Source of the DNA: Aeromonas salmonicida subsp. salmonicida
GTDB lineage: Bacteria > Pseudomonadota > Gammaproteobacteria > Enterobacterales > Aeromonadaceae
Direction of reading: 5' to 3'
NCBI RefSeq assembly: GCF_001643305.1
Contig: NZ_LSGW01000056.1
Coordinates: 33,231 to 89,084 of the forward strand
Length of the DNA stretch: 55,854 nucleotides
The translations under genes and the position numbers were made by a program. The notes beneath the pieces were generated by a model, which ran no database searches, had not been told where the DNA came from, and worked only from the letters and a program-made list of their open reading frames with translations. Shown here piece after piece: positions 36,031 to 47,230 of this stretch (within the stretch, counting starts at the first letter, position 1; every line of letters starts with the position of its first letter).

Positions 36031-36996
36031 TCAACAGCCGCTTGAGGCTGATCGCAAAAAGGCATCCAGTTCTGTGCGGGTCGGCAGTGCCGTCATGGCC
36101 CCCTTGGCGGTGGTGGCGAGCGCCCCGCAGCCGTGAGCCTGAGCCAGGATGGCGGGCAGCTCGGCCAGCGTGGGCAACCGCTCACCCTGTGCCAGCGCGG
36201 CCAGGAGACCGGCGACGAAGGCATCCCCCGCCCCCGTGGTGTCGAGCGGGGTCACTTTCGGCCCCACCCACTCCAGCAGCTCGCCCTCGAGGCGGGCCAC
36301 CACACCGGCCGCCCCCCGGGTCACCAGCACCAGCGCCGGGCCTGATATGGTGGCAAGCCCCGCGGCCAGCTCATCCTCGCCGCTCAGCAGCTGCAGCTCG
36401 TCAATCGAGAGCTTGACCACATCCGCCAGGGCGATTGCCTGGCGCACCACTGGCAGCATCTCGGCGGGGTTGCCCCACACCTCGGGCCTCAGGTTGGGGT
36501 CGAAACAGACCCGCCCCCCCGCGTCCTTGATGGCGGCAATGGCCTGCAGGCAACTGCCGCGTACCGGTTCGTTGGCGAGCGCGATGGAGCAGGTGAGCAA
36601 CCACTGGCTGGCCTGGAAGCCGGGCAACTCATCCGGGGTCAGGAACTGATCCGCACTGGGGCGCACCATGAAGGTGAAGCTGCGCTCCCCCTCGTCATCG
36701 AGCTCAACCAACACTGTGGAGGTTCGATGATCAGGATCCGCCCGCAGACAAGCGGTATCCACCCCTTCCCTTGCCAGGGTATCGGCCATAAAGCGACCGA
36801 AGGGATCGGCGCCGACCCGGCCAATAAAGGCTGACTCGCCGCCGAGTCGCGCCACCCCGACCGCCACATTGGCGGGTGCGCCGCCCGGGCACTTGAGGTA
36901 GTGCAGCTCCCCTTCCGGGATCAAGTCCACCACCGCATCCCCCATTACCCACACACGATTCGTCACCTTGCTACTCCACTGCTGCACAGGATTCAT
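36031..36996 (-). CDS. scrK: Fructokinase, PfkB family
   Basis: 321 residues. The N-terminus VWVMGDAVVDLIPEG and sugar-binding CPGGAPANVAVGVARLGG are family hallmarks. The C-terminal signature DTTGAGDAFVAGLLAAL includes the catalytic Asp. It phosphorylates the fructose released when ScrB cleaves sucrose-6-phosphate. It is the first gene of scrK-scrA-scrB-scrR. The start is ATG 36996, with GTG 36963 a possible alternative because ribosome sites are weak. An operator-bearing promoter lies 33-62 bases upstream. Confidence 0.92.
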   Translation of the reverse strand: MNPVQQWSSKVTNRVWVMGDAVVDLIPEGELHYLKCPGGAPANVAVGVARLGGESAFIGRVGADPFGRFMADTLAREGVDTACLRADPDHRTSTVLVELDDEGERSFTFMVRPSADQFLTPDELPGFQASQWLLTCSIALANEPVRGSCLQAIAAIKDAGGRVCFDPNLRPEVWGNPAEMLPVVRQAIALADVVKLSIDELQLLSGEDELAAGLATISGPALVLVTRGAAGVVARLEGELLEWVGPKVTPLDTTGAGDAFVAGLLAALAQGERLPTLAELPAILAQAHGCGALATTAKGAMTALPTRTELDAFLRSASSGC

Positions 36997-37028
36997 TGAC
37001 AGGGCCGGGCCCTCATCTCTTGGCTTTC

Positions 37029-37058
37029 ATTATCAGCTAAACCGATTTAGCTAACCAA
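37029..37058 (-). promoter_or_regulatory. scrK promoter with ScrR operator between -35 and -10
   Basis: Minus-strand -35 TTGGTT (37053-37058) and -10 GATAAT (37029-37034) are 18 bases apart. The spacer is exactly the palindrome AGCTAAACCGATTTAGCT (37035-37052), so bound ScrR would block polymerase. Confidence 0.8.
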
Positions 37059-37084
37059 CAGATCCTGGCACCGGCTGCCATTTT

Positions 37085-37100
37085 TGTGATCGGGATAACG
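37085..37100. promoter_or_regulatory. CRP-like site upstream of scrK
   Basis: TGTGATCGGGATAACG matches the CRP consensus TGTGA-N6-TCACA in the first half fully and in 3 of 5 positions in the second. It lies upstream of the scrK -35 box in an activator position, and mirrors the site upstream of scrY. Confidence 0.5.
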
Positions 37101-37102
37101 AA

Positions 37103-38677
<1,575 letters not shown>

Positions 38678-38683
38678 GATGAC

Positions 38684-38701
38684 AGCTAAACCCTTTCAGC
38701 C
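38684..38701. promoter_or_regulatory. Second, degenerate ScrR operator upstream of scrY
   Basis: AGCTAAACCCTTTCAGCC is an imperfect copy of the operator. Its centre is 31 bases (about three helical turns) from the main scrY operator, a spacing that allows cooperative binding on one face. Confidence 0.6.
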
Positions 38702-38705
38702 ACTC

Positions 38706-38721
38706 TGTGAGCGGGATAACA
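38706..38721. promoter_or_regulatory. CRP-like site upstream of scrY
   Basis: TGTGAGCGGGATAACA matches 9 of the 10 conserved positions of the CRP consensus TGTGA-N6-TCACA. It lies just upstream of the operators, so scrY is probably under catabolite control. Confidence 0.6.
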
Positions 38722-38814
38722 TTTGTACAGAATGAATTGGCGGGAGTTGTGAGGTGGATCCCTCATCAGGATCCACTCAATAACGAAGAGACGGGCCAAA
38801 TGGCAGGCAAAAAG

Positions 38815-38838
38815 AAAGCCGGCACAGAGGCCGGCTTT
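38815..38838 (-). terminator. Terminator after dnaJ
   Basis: A perfect 9-bp stem (AAAGCCGGC / GCCGGCTTT) is followed on the minus strand by a T-rich run, 18 bases after the dnaJ stop. Confidence 0.85.
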
Positions 38839-38855
38839 GCTGAGATGCGCTGAGA

Positions 38856-39998
38856 TCAGCGGGTCAGGTCGTCGAAGAAGCGTTTCACCCCTTCGAAGAA
38901 ACCTTCCGATCTCGGCTTGTGGGTCTTGGCGGCGGCACCGCTGAACGATTCGTCCAGCTGGCGCAACAGCTCTTTCTGGGACTCGGTCAGCTTAACCGGA
39001 GTCTCGATCACCACCTTGCACATCAGATCCCCCACCTGGCCGGAGCGCACTGACTTGACGCCCTTGCCCCGCATGCGGAACATCTTGCCAGTCTGGGTCT
39101 CGGGAGTGACCTTGAGCTTGACGCGGCCATCCAGGGTCGGCACTTCGATCTCGCCACCGAGCGCAGCAGCGGTGAAGCTGATGGGCACTTCGCAGTAGAG
39201 GTTGTTGCCGTCACGCACGAAGATCTCGTGCTCCTTGACGTGCACCTGTACATAGAGGTCCCCGGCCGGAGCGCCCGCTTCCCCCGCTTCCCCTTCGCCG
39301 GAGAGACGGATACGGTCGCCGGTATCGACGCCCGCCGGGATCTTGACCGACAGTGTCTTGGTCTTCTGGTAACGACCTTCGCCATGGCACTTGCGGCACG
39401 GATCCTTGATGATCTTGCCGCGACCGTGACAGTGCGGACAGGCCTGCTGCACCGCGAAGAAGCCCTGACGCATCTGCACCTGACCGGCACCGTGGCAGGT
39501 CGGGCAAGTCTGGGCTGTGCTGCCGGTGTGGGCACCGGAGCCGTTGCAGACCTCGCAGTGGACCAGGGACGGCACCTTGATCTCTTTGGAGACACCGCGC
39601 ACCGCCTCTTCCAGGGTCAGCTCCATGGTGTAGCGCAGGTCTGAACCCCGGGCCGGACCACGACGACCGCCGCCGTTGCGACCGCCAAAGATGTCGCCAA
39701 AGATATCGCCGAACGCATCACCGAAATCGGCACCGCCGCCAAAGCCACCGTGGCCACCGCCACCCTGGCTCTGATCCACGCCGGCATGACCATACTGGTC
39801 ATAGCGAGCCCGCAGATTCTCGTCGGTCAGGATCTCATAGGCTTCCTTGACCTCTTTGAACTTCTCTTCGGATGCGGCATCACCCTGATTGCGGTCCGGG
39901 TGAAACTTCATCGCCAGACGCTTGTACGCCTTCTTGATCTCGCGCTCATCGGCACCTTTCGATACCCCGAGCACTTCATAGAAATCGCGCTTTGACAT
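38856..39998 (-). CDS. dnaJ: Co-chaperone DnaJ (Hsp40)
   Basis: 380 residues, starting at [11 protein letters not shown] (ATG 39998). It has a J domain with HPD ([10 protein letters not shown]), a Gly/Phe linker (about 75-115), four CxxCxGxG zinc motifs ([32 protein letters not shown]) and two substrate-binding C-terminal domains. It delivers unfolded clients to DnaK and stimulates its ATPase. It lies 113 bases downstream of dnaK and shares its heat-shock transcript. Confidence 0.98.
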   Translation of the reverse strand: MSKRDFYEVLGVSKGADEREIKKAYKRLAMKFHPDRNQGDAASEEKFKEVKEAYEILTDENLRARYDQYGHAGVDQSQGGGGHGGFGGGADFGDAFGDIFGDIFGGRNGGGRRGPARGSDLRYTMELTLEEAVRGVSKEIKVPSLVHCEVCNGSGAHTGSTAQTCPTCHGAGQVQMRQGFFAVQQACPHCHGRGKIIKDPCRKCHGEGRYQKTKTLSVKIPAGVDTGDRIRLSGEGEAGEAGAPAGDLYVQVHVKEHEIFVRDGNNLYCEVPISFTAAALGGEIEVPTLDGRVKLKVTPETQTGKMFRMRGKGVKSVRSGQVGDLMCKVVIETPVKLTESQKELLRQLDESFSGAAAKTHKPRSEGFFEGVKRFFDDLTR

Positions 39999-40030
39999 AC
40001 TGATCCTGTTGCTACGTAAACAGTTATGCA

Positions 40031-40100
40031 GACGGGCGTTGGTCACCCAACGCCCGTAAATTCATCGATCAAGCCGATGGGTAGAGCGGGCTCTACCCAT
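40031..40100 (-). other. Two hairpins in the dnaK-dnaJ intergenic region
   Basis: Two strong inverted repeats, about 40031-40056 (ACGGGCGTTGG / CCAACGCCCGT) and 40075-40100 (GATGGGTAGAG / CTCTACCCATC), lie between dnaK and dnaJ. Neither has a good T-run on the minus strand, so they may trim or stabilise the dnaK message rather than end it. Confidence 0.6.
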
Positions 40101-40111
40101 CTGGGTGTGGC

Positions 40112-42037
40112 TTATTTCTTGTCGTCTTTCACTTCTTCAAACTCGGCATCGACCACGTCGTCGTCAGCCTTGGAAGAAGAAGAGGACTGGTTGGCATCGG
40201 CGCCAGCACCCTGAGCCTGGGATTGCTGCTGGGCAATCTCCATCAGCTTCTGGGACGCTTCCAGCAGAGCCTGCTGTTTGGCTTCGATGACAGCCTTGTC
40301 GTCACCCTTGATGACGGCTTCCAGCTCGCTCAATGCAGTCTCGATCTTGGTCTTGTCGTCAGCAGGCAAGGCGTCACCGGCTTCGGTGATCTGCTTGCGT
40401 ACGGAGTGGACCAGACCGTCAGCCTGGTTGCGAGTCTGCACCAGCTCTTCAAACTTCTTGTCTTCGGCCGCGTTGGCTTCTGCCTCGCGTACCATGCGTT
40501 CGATCTCTTCATCAGACAGACCGGAGGAAGCCTGGATGGTGATCTTCTGCTCCTTGTTGGTCTCCTTGTCTTTGGCAGAGACGTGCAGGATACCGTTGGC
40601 ATCGATGTCGAAGGTCACTTCGATCTGCGGCAGGCCGCGCTGAGCCGGACGAATGCCTTCCAGGTTGAACTGGCCCAGAGACTTGTTGTCGCTGGCGCGC
40701 TTACGCTCACCCTGCAGCACGTGAATGGTCACGGCAGACTGGTTGTCTTCGGCAGTGGAGAACACCTGGGACTTCTTGGTCGGGATAGTGGTGTTCTTCT
40801 CGATCAGCGCAGTCATGACGCTGCCCATGGTTTCGATACCCAGAGAGAGCGGGGTCACGTCCAGCAGCAGTACGTCGGTCTTCTCACCGGACAGTACGGC
40901 ACCCTGGATGGCAGCACCCATGGCCACGGCTTCGTCCGGGTTGACGTCTTTACGCGGCTCTTTGCCAAAGAACTCGGCAACTGTCTTCTGCACCATAGGC
41001 ATACGGGTCTGACCGCCCACCAGGATGACGTCGTCGATCTCGCCGACTGCCAGGCCTGAGTCTTTCAGGGCAGTGCGGACTGGTTCGAGCGAGTCTTTCA
41101 CCATGTCTTCCACCAGGGATTCCAGCTTGGCGCGGGTCACCTTGATGTTCATGTGCTTCGGACCTGTGGCATCTGCAGTGATGTACGGCAGGTTCACGTC
41201 GGTCTGCTGGGCAGAAGAGAGCTCGATCTTGGCTTTCTCGGCGGCATCTTTCAGACGCTGCAGGGCCAGCTGGTCGTTGCGCAGGTCAATGCCCTGCTCA
41301 CGCTTGAACTCGTCAACCAGATAGTTGATAACACGGTTGTCGAAGTCTTCACCACCCAGGTGGGTGTTACCGTTGGTCGCCAGTACTTCGAAGGTGGTTT
41401 CCCCTTCGACTTCGTCGATCTCGATGATGGAGATATCGAAAGTACCGCCACCCAGGTCATACACGGCAACCTTGCGCTCGCCCTTGACCTTGTTCACGCC
41501 GTAGGCAAATGCCGCTGCGGTCGGTTCGTTGATGATGCGTTTTACATCCAGACCGGCGATGCGACCGGCATCCTTGGTAGCCTGACGCTGGGCGTCGTTG
41601 AAGTAGGCCGGCACTGTGATAACGGCTTCGGTCACCGGCTCACCCAGATAATCTTCGGCGGTCTTCTTCATCTTCTTCAGCACTTCGGCAGAGATCTGCG
41701 GCGGTGCCATTTTCTTGCCCTTCACTTCCACCCAGGCATCACCGTTGTCAGCCTTGGCGATGGCGTACGGCATGATCTTCAGGTCACGCTGCACTTCTTC
41801 ATCTTCGAAACGGCGACCGATCAGACGCTTGATGGCGAACAGTGTGTTCTTCGGGTTGGTGATGGCCTGACGCTTGGCCGGCTGACCAACCAGGATCTCG
41901 CCATCATCGGCATAGGCAATGATGGACGGAGTAGTACGATCGCCTTCTGCGTTCTCGATCACGCGAGCAGTGTCGCCATCCAGAATAGCGACGCAGGAGT
42001 TGGTAGTACCCAGGTCAATACCGATGATTTTACCCAT
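40112..42037 (-). CDS. dnaK: Chaperone DnaK (Hsp70)
   Basis: 641 residues from [15 protein letters not shown] (ATG 42037). The ATPase domain has the phosphate motifs ([24 protein letters not shown]) and [17 protein letters not shown]. The linker [13 protein letters not shown] leads to the substrate-binding beta domain and an alpha-helical lid, and the tail is acidic ([12 protein letters not shown]). Preceded by tandem sigma-32-type promoters. It works with DnaJ (next gene) and GrpE (gene upstream on the same strand). Confidence 0.99.
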
Positions 42038-42100
42038 TTGACGAATCTCCAAATACTTTGAATAAACTGGCGAGGAACTCGCCTTAATGCGTTAACGGCT

Positions 42101-42129
42101 AGGTGGGGGCTGCCAGTGTGGCTTTCAAG
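42101..42129 (-). promoter_or_regulatory. Proximal heat-shock (sigma-32) promoter of dnaK
   Basis: On the minus strand CTTGAAA, 13 bases, then CCCCCACCT: a perfect -35 with a weaker -10 match to CCCCATnT. About 65 bases upstream of the dnaK start. Confidence 0.6.
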
Positions 42130-42171
42130 CTCCCGGCATCAAATTTTTTGTGCCGCCGTGGCCTTGGAACC

Positions 42172-42200
42172 TATATGGGGTCTCAAGTTGACGCTTCAAG
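42172..42200 (-). promoter_or_regulatory. Distal heat-shock (sigma-32) promoter of dnaK
   Basis: On the minus strand CTTGAAG, 13 bases, then CCCCATATA, nearly consensus for RpoH promoters. Confidence 0.8.
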
Positions 42201-42297
42201 CCCTGCCCTCAAAAAACCGCACATTCTTGCCTTGTTTACGGAAGAATGCTTGCCAAATGACGCCAAAAATAAGCAGTTGGCGCCGCAACCAATAAAA

Positions 42298-42317
42298 AGC
42301 CCGCCGAGCGGCGGGCT
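42298..42317 (-). terminator. Terminator after grpE
   Basis: A perfect 8-bp stem (AGCCCGCC / GGCGGGCT) is followed on the minus strand by TTTTTATT. It separates the grpE transcript from the dnaKJ promoters. Confidence 0.85.
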
Positions 42318-42334
42318 CAGCACAGCGATGGCAA

Positions 42335-42910
42335 TCAGGCTGGCGCCTTGGAGACCATCACCATGGCCGGACGGATCACCCGACCGTTGAGCTCATAGCC
42401 CTTCTGCATCACGGCGATGACAGTGTTCGGTGCCAGCTCGCCATTTTCGATCATGCTCATCGCCTGATGGGCATTGGGATCAAACGGCTGATTGAGCGGA
42501 TCAAGCGGATTCAGACCAAACTTGGCCACGCCGCTTTGCATCGATTTCAGGGTCAGCTCGACCCCTTCGATCATCGGCTTGAGCTCTTCGCTCTCCTTGT
42601 CGGCCAGCTCGATGGCGCGCTCCAGGTTGTCCAGTACCGGCAACAGTTCGGCGGCAAATTTCTCCAGCGCAAACTTGTGGGCCTTCTCCACATCCTGGGC
42701 GGCACGGCGACGCAGGTTTTCCATTTCGGCGACGGCACGAATGGCACGCTCACGCTCTTCATTGGACGCCAGCTGGGCGGCTTCCAGTTGGGCCTCCAGC
42801 TCGGCAATGCGGGCCTGCTCGGCTGTCACTTCACTGTCTACATCGGTCGGCTCGACTGGCTGGGCTTCCACTTGCTCCATCGTTTCAACCTTTTGTTCTT
42901 CGTGGTTCAT
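42335..42910 (-). CDS. grpE: Nucleotide exchange factor GrpE
   Basis: 191 residues from MNHEEQKVE (ATG 42910, with GGAG upstream). An acidic N-terminal tail is followed by a long coiled coil ([45 protein letters not shown]), then the four-helix bundle and a beta domain ending [14 protein letters not shown]. It releases ADP from DnaK. It has its own RpoH promoter and terminator, and is encoded directly upstream of dnaK. Confidence 0.98.
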   Translation of the reverse strand: MNHEEQKVETMEQVEAQPVEPTDVDSEVTAEQARIAELEAQLEAAQLASNEERERAIRAVAEMENLRRRAAQDVEKAHKFALEKFAAELLPVLDNLERAIELADKESEELKPMIEGVELTLKSMQSGVAKFGLNPLDPLNQPFDPNAHQAMSMIENGELAPNTVIAVMQKGYELNGRVIRPAMVMVSKAPA

Positions 42911-42995
42911 GACATCTCCAATTTCAGGGTTGCTTATGAGGGTCTGCTGACGTTCGGGTGCGAGACAAGTCGGCAACAGACCCTGTAATGGCGCT

Positions 42996-43024
42996 ATTAT
43001 GGGGACGCAGCCTCGGCTTTCAAG
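42996..43024 (-). promoter_or_regulatory. Heat-shock (sigma-32) promoter of grpE
   Basis: On the minus strand CTTGAAA, 13 bases, then CCCCATAAT: an exact RpoH consensus. About 86 bases before the grpE start. Confidence 0.9.
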
Positions 43025-43176
43025 GGGAAAAAGGCGCTATCGTCGCCAATGAGCCGCACCGACAGGTAAATTGCCACTTTCCTGGTACGATGGCGCGAGC
43101 AGAACGCTGGCAGCAGACAAATCCCCCACAAAGCGGGGTATACTGCCCCCAATACTCATCCCAGACCCGACAGACT

Positions 43177-44061
43177 ATGGATTCTCCGTTCAAAACCATT
43201 GCCCTGATTGGCAAACCCCACCACGAAGGGGCCAACCAGACCCTGACCGGCTTGCATCAGTATCTCACTACCCGTGGTTTCAAGGTGCTGGTCGAAAGCC
43301 GGGTCGCCCACACCCTCGGCATCATGGATGAAAACGTGATGGATCTGGTCCAGCTCGGTGAGCAGGCGGACTTGGCCATCGTCGTCGGCGGGGACGGTAA
43401 CATGCTGGGGGCGGCCCGAGTGCTGTCACGGTTCGATGTGGCGGTGATCGGTGTCAACCGGGGCAATCTCGGCTTTTTGACTGACCTGTCGCCGCAGGAT
43501 TATCTGCTGCCGCTGGAACAGGTGCTTTCCGGCCACTACAAGAGTGAACACCGCTTCTTGCTGGAAGCCGCCGTCTATCGTCACGGGGAGCGCAAATCGA
43601 GCAACCTGGCGGTGAACGAAGCCGTGCTGCACCCGGGCAAGATAGCCCACATGATCGAGTTCGAGGTCTATATCGATGGCAGCTTCATGTACAGCCAGCG
43701 CTCGGACGGCATCATAGTCGCCACCCCGACCGGCTCCACCGCCTATTCGCTATCGGCGGGCGGCGCCATCCTCACTCCCAAGCTCAACGCCATCACGCTG
43801 GTGCCCATGTTCCCACACACCCTGAGCAGCCGCCCCATAGTGCTGGATGCGGACAGCGAGGTGCGCCTGCTGGTCTCACCGGACAATCAGGATGATGCCA
43901 TGCAGGTGAGCTGCGACGGTCAGGTGACACTGGCGGTACACCCGGGGGACGAGATCCTCATAAAAAAGAGCAAGCACAAGCTGCACCTGGTGCATCCGCT
44001 CGATTACAGCTACTTCCACGTGCTGCGCAACAAGCTCGGCTGGGGCAGCAAGCTGTTCTAA
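43177..44061 (+). CDS. nadK: NAD kinase
   Basis: 294 residues from [14 protein letters not shown] (ATG 43177). It contains the catalytic [23 protein letters not shown], the NE motif in [12 protein letters not shown], the [14 protein letters not shown] loop and a C-terminal conserved DG (SCDGQV). It phosphorylates NAD to NADP in the cytoplasm. Divergent from grpE and upstream of recN, an order common in gammaproteobacteria. The upstream part of the open frame (from 42958) overlaps the grpE promoter and is not coding. Confidence 0.97.
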   Translation: MDSPFKTIALIGKPHHEGANQTLTGLHQYLTTRGFKVLVESRVAHTLGIMDENVMDLVQLGEQADLAIVVGGDGNMLGAARVLSRFDVAVIGVNRGNLGFLTDLSPQDYLLPLEQVLSGHYKSEHRFLLEAAVYRHGERKSSNLAVNEAVLHPGKIAHMIEFEVYIDGSFMYSQRSDGIIVATPTGSTAYSLSAGGAILTPKLNAITLVPMFPHTLSSRPIVLDADSEVRLLVSPDNQDDAMQVSCDGQVTLAVHPGDEILIKKSKHKLHLVHPLDYSYFHVLRNKLGWGSKLF

Positions 44062-44104
44062 GCCTCTTTTAACGTCCCCTGCTCATCCTGTTGCGGGCCG
44101 ACTC

Positions 44105-44148
44105 TTTACTGTATGGAAAACCAGTATATACTGGATGCATACACAGTA
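44105..44148 (+). promoter_or_regulatory. recN promoter covered by two overlapping LexA boxes
   Basis: -35 TTTACT (44105-44110) and -10 TATACT (44127-44132), 16 bases apart. Box 1 is CTGT-N8-CCAG (44109-44124) and box 2 is CTGG-N8-ACAG (44131-44146). They lie in tandem 22 bases apart, each with one half matching the E. coli SOS box fully. A central CCAGTATATACTGG palindrome lies across the join. Strong SOS repression is expected. Confidence 0.85.
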
Positions 44149-44173
44149 ATGTTGGCCCATACAGGATGAGACC

Positions 44174-45838
44174 ATGCTGACCCAGCTGACCGTCAACAAC
44201 TTCGCTATCGTCAAGTTTCTCGAACTCGATCTGCAACCCGGCATGACCTGCATCACGGGTGAGACGGGTGCCGGTAAATCCATCGCCATAGACGCACTCG
44301 GCCTCTGTCTGGGTGAGCGGGCAGAGGCAAGCATGGTGCGCCCCGATAGCGACAAGACAGAGGTCAGCGCCCGTTTCCTGCTGGACGGCAACCCAGCCGC
44401 CCGCGCCTGGCTCGCCGCCAACGAGCTGGAAAACGAAGGTGAATGCATAGTGCGGCGGGTGCTCTCTGCCGAAGGACGATCACGCAGCTACATCAACGGC
44501 GTGCCCGTCCCCCTGACCCAGCTTAAAAATCTCGGTCAACTGCTGGTCAACGTCCACGGCCAGCACGCCCACCAGCTCCTGCTCAAACCCGACTACCAGC
44601 TCAGCTTGCTGGATGGCTATGCCGGCCATCACCTGCTGCTGGAAGAAGTGCGCCAGCATTATCAGCTCTGGCGTCAGCTGCAAAACGAGCTCAATCGCCT
44701 CAAGGCCGAACAGCAACAGCGGGAAGCCCGCCGTCAGCTCATCGAATATCAAGTGCAGGAGCTGGACGAATTTGCCTTGCAACCGGGGGAATTCGAGGCC
44801 ATTGAAGAGGAGCATCAGCGGCTCGCCAACGGCACCGAACTGATGCAGGAGTGCGGCGCCTGTCTCGATCTGCTCTATGACAACGAAGAGACCACCATCG
44901 CCGGCCTGTTGCAGGTCGCCGTCGACAAAGCCGAGAGTCTGGTGGGCATGGACAGCCGCCTCAGCCCTGTGCTGGAGATGCTTAACGAGGCGATGATAGG
45001 CGTGCAGGAGAGCCACAGCGAGCTGCGCAGCTATCTGGATCGGCTTGAGCTGGACCCTGAGCGCTTCACCGAGCTGGAGGCGCGCCTCTCCAAAGCCATC
45101 AATCTGGCCCGCAAGCACCATGTCAAGCCGGCCGAGCTGGCACTGCACCATCAGGATCTTGCCAGTGATCTCGCCCGCCTCAACTCGGACGAAGAGCGCC
45201 TGGAAGGCATGGAAGATGAACTGGCCGAAGCCCGCCTTGCCTTCGTACAGGCCGCAGAGGCTCTGAGCCAGAGCCGTCAGCGTTACGCCGAGGAGCTCGG
45301 CACCAAGGTGACCGCCAGCATGCACGAACTGGCGATGCCGGACGGTCGCTTCGCCATCGAGGTACGGCCGGATGCCCAGAGCAGCCTGTCGCCGCTCGGC
45401 ATTGATCGGGTGGAATTTATGGTCACCACCAACCCGGGGCAACCAATCCAGCCGCTGGGCAAGGTGGCCTCGGGCGGTGAACTGTCGCGGATCAGCCTCG
45501 CCATCGTCGTGATCAGCGCCCGCAAGGTCTCGACCCCGACCCTGATTTTCGATGAGGTGGACGTGGGGATCAGCGGCCCCACCGCCGCCGTGGTGGGTCG
45601 TTTGCTGCGCCAGCTCGGTGAATCCACACAGGTCATGGTGGTCACTCACCTGCCCCAGGTAGCAGGCAAGGGCCACCAGCACATGGTGGTGAGCAAGCAC
45701 ACAGACGGCAAGACAACGGAAACCCAGATGCAGGCACTGGATCAGGGCGCCCGCCTCAAGGAGCTGGCTCGTCTGCTGGGCGGTGACCATATCACCGACA
45801 ATACCCTGGCCAACGCTCGCGAGCTGCTTGCCTCCTGA
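44174..45838 (+). CDS. recN: DNA repair protein RecN
   Basis: 554 residues, SMC-like. Walker A is in CITGETGAGKSIAID near the N-terminus. Long coiled-coil arms cover about residues 160-370 (RQHYQLWRQLQNELNRLKAEQQQREARRQL). The ABC signature is KVASGGELSRISLA and Walker B is TLIFDEVDVGISG. It acts in double-strand break repair after DNA damage. The start ATG 44174 has AGGA upstream, and the promoter is under LexA. A terminator follows. Confidence 0.97.
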   Translation: MLTQLTVNNFAIVKFLELDLQPGMTCITGETGAGKSIAIDALGLCLGERAEASMVRPDSDKTEVSARFLLDGNPAARAWLAANELENEGECIVRRVLSAEGRSRSYINGVPVPLTQLKNLGQLLVNVHGQHAHQLLLKPDYQLSLLDGYAGHHLLLEEVRQHYQLWRQLQNELNRLKAEQQQREARRQLIEYQVQELDEFALQPGEFEAIEEEHQRLANGTELMQECGACLDLLYDNEETTIAGLLQVAVDKAESLVGMDSRLSPVLEMLNEAMIGVQESHSELRSYLDRLELDPERFTELEARLSKAINLARKHHVKPAELALHHQDLASDLARLNSDEERLEGMEDELAEARLAFVQAAEALSQSRQRYAEELGTKVTASMHELAMPDGRFAIEVRPDAQSSLSPLGIDRVEFMVTTNPGQPIQPLGKVASGGELSRISLAIVVISARKVSTPTLIFDEVDVGISGPTAAVVGRLLRQLGESTQVMVVTHLPQVAGKGHQHMVVSKHTDGKTTETQMQALDQGARLKELARLLGGDHITDNTLANARELLAS

Positions 45839-45864
45839 GAAGGGACGCCCAACACGGCCAGTAA

Positions 45865-45902
45865 AAGGGGAGCCTCACACCTGCGGGTGTGAGGCTCCCC
45901 TT
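45865..45902 (+). terminator. Terminator of recN
   Basis: A perfect 16-bp stem (AAGGGGAGCCTCACAC and its complement) with a 6-base loop is followed by CTTTAT. Confidence 0.85.
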
Positions 45903-46328
45903 CTTTATATGGCTATCTGACGTTGCGATCGCCCGATCCTCTCTTCTATTTTCCCCCACAAACCAGCCACTTGGTTAACCGACATCCAGGGAACTCTCTG
46001 GCCCAGATCGAGTGTGGGAGCCAGACCAGAGTACGGGAGATAAATCTGGCTCAACCTCATAGCGCCGCACAGCAACAAGACTCGGCTCCGAGTGCCGGGT
46101 CTGGCTCCGTAACAAGGTGCTAGGACAAGCCGACGCAACCAGCTAGGTGACGGTGTGACCATCAAGGACGGTGCGAGTCATCCAGGTTGCCATGACCAGC
46201 ACCGACGCATAGAGTGAGACCAGGTCGGGAGCAAAAACCCGTGCGCCTTCACCTGTTTTATCTGCCCCCTTGTCCGGCCAGCGTCCTTGCGCGGTCGACC
46301 AGGAGCCTCCAACTTCAGGAATGCCTTT
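45903..46328 (+). other. Long structured leader or intergenic region before ppaC
   Basis: 426 bases with no convincing gene. It holds a long-range perfect 11-bp helix (GGAGCCAGACC at 46017-46027 pairing with 46098-46108). A competing copy of the same 3' arm, TCTGGCTC, lies at 46045-46052, and a hairpin at 46080-46093 (ACTCGG/CCGAGT) lies inside the helix. This looks like a switchable RNA structure upstream of the pyrophosphatase gene. A minus-strand ORF here has unusual codons and no known match. Confidence 0.45.
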
Positions 46329-47222
46329 ATGCTCCACGTGTTTGGTCACAAGAACCCCGATAGCGATAGTATCTGCACCGCTCTGGTCACCGCCGACTGG
46401 CTCAATGGCCAGGGCAGACCGGCCCAGGCCTATGCACTGGGTGACCCCATCGCCGAGACCCGCTTCATTCTGGAAACAGCCGGGGTCGATGCCCCGCCCC
46501 TGCTGCAGGGGAGCGTGGCCAACAAATCTGTGTTTCTGGTCGATTTCAGCGAGCTGGAGCAGGGGCCAGAGGGCCTTGCCGAGGCGGACGTGCAGGGGCT
46601 GATCGATCACCACAGGATCGGCACTCTTATCACTCGGGGCCCCCTCGATGCCTGGATCCGTGCTGTGGGTTGCAGTGCCACTGTGCTGCTGGAGCTGATG
46701 GGCTATGACAACCTCTCCCGTTCCCAGGCTCGCCTGCTGCTGGGCGCTATCATCAGTGACACCTTCAGCCTCACCTCGCCGACGACCACGCCCCGTGATC
46801 GCGCAGCCGTCAATGCGCTGCTGCCCCTGGCCGATCTGGCGCTGGAACCCTTCGCACAGACCCTGCTGGAACGCCGCACCCAGTTAGGTGATGCCCCCCT
46901 GGCCGAGCTGCTCATCGCCGATGAGAAGGCGTACCAGATTGCCGGTTACACACTGTCTGTCAGCCAGATATGCGTGATGGATCCGGCACAGCTTCAGTCA
47001 CGGCAAGCAGAGCTGGTTCAGGCCATGCAGGCCCGGCTGGAACAGGACAAACTGGATGCCTATGTGTTGATGCTGACCGATCTCGCCAAGGGGAACAGCC
47101 TGCTCTATTTCGCCAGCAACGGCATCTTGCCCGAGCAACCCATCCATCTGGCCGGTGCCGTCAGCCGCAAGAAGGAGGGTCTGCCCTGGCTGGCCCACTA
47201 TCTGTCAACAGACCCGGTGTGA
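46329..47222 (+). CDS. ppaC: Manganese-dependent inorganic pyrophosphatase (family II, DHH)
   Basis: 297 residues from MLHVFGHKNPDSDS (ATG 46329). The N-terminal DHH domain has HKNPDSDSICTA, the FLVDFSE aspartate and GLIDHHRIG. The C-terminal DHHA2 domain ends with the substrate-binding SRKKEG. It hydrolyses pyrophosphate to phosphate in the cytoplasm with Mn2+ or Co2+. Family II enzymes occur in Vibrio and Aeromonas relatives beside or instead of Ppa. A long, apparently structured leader precedes it. Confidence 0.94.
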   Translation: MLHVFGHKNPDSDSICTALVTADWLNGQGRPAQAYALGDPIAETRFILETAGVDAPPLLQGSVANKSVFLVDFSELEQGPEGLAEADVQGLIDHHRIGTLITRGPLDAWIRAVGCSATVLLELMGYDNLSRSQARLLLGAIISDTFSLTSPTTTPRDRAAVNALLPLADLALEPFAQTLLERRTQLGDAPLAELLIADEKAYQIAGYTLSVSQICVMDPAQLQSRQAELVQAMQARLEQDKLDAYVLMLTDLAKGNSLLYFASNGILPEQPIHLAGAVSRKKEGLPWLAHYLSTDPV

Positions 47223-47230
47223 TGCCAAGT

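Noticed and set aside
37068..37087. Possible plus-strand terminator (TGGCA/TGCCA then TTTTT)
   Set aside because: No plus-strand transcript ends there; the short stem lies in the scrK promoter region.
38706..38721. LacI (lac operator) site
   Set aside because: It resembles the lac operator but has an extra base; it fits a CRP site better and a second copy sits in the equivalent place before scrK.
45905..46165. Minus-strand ORF of 86 codons in the ppaC leader
   Set aside because: No recognised domain, codon choice unlike neighbours, and it overlaps the structured element and the recN terminator; more likely non-coding.
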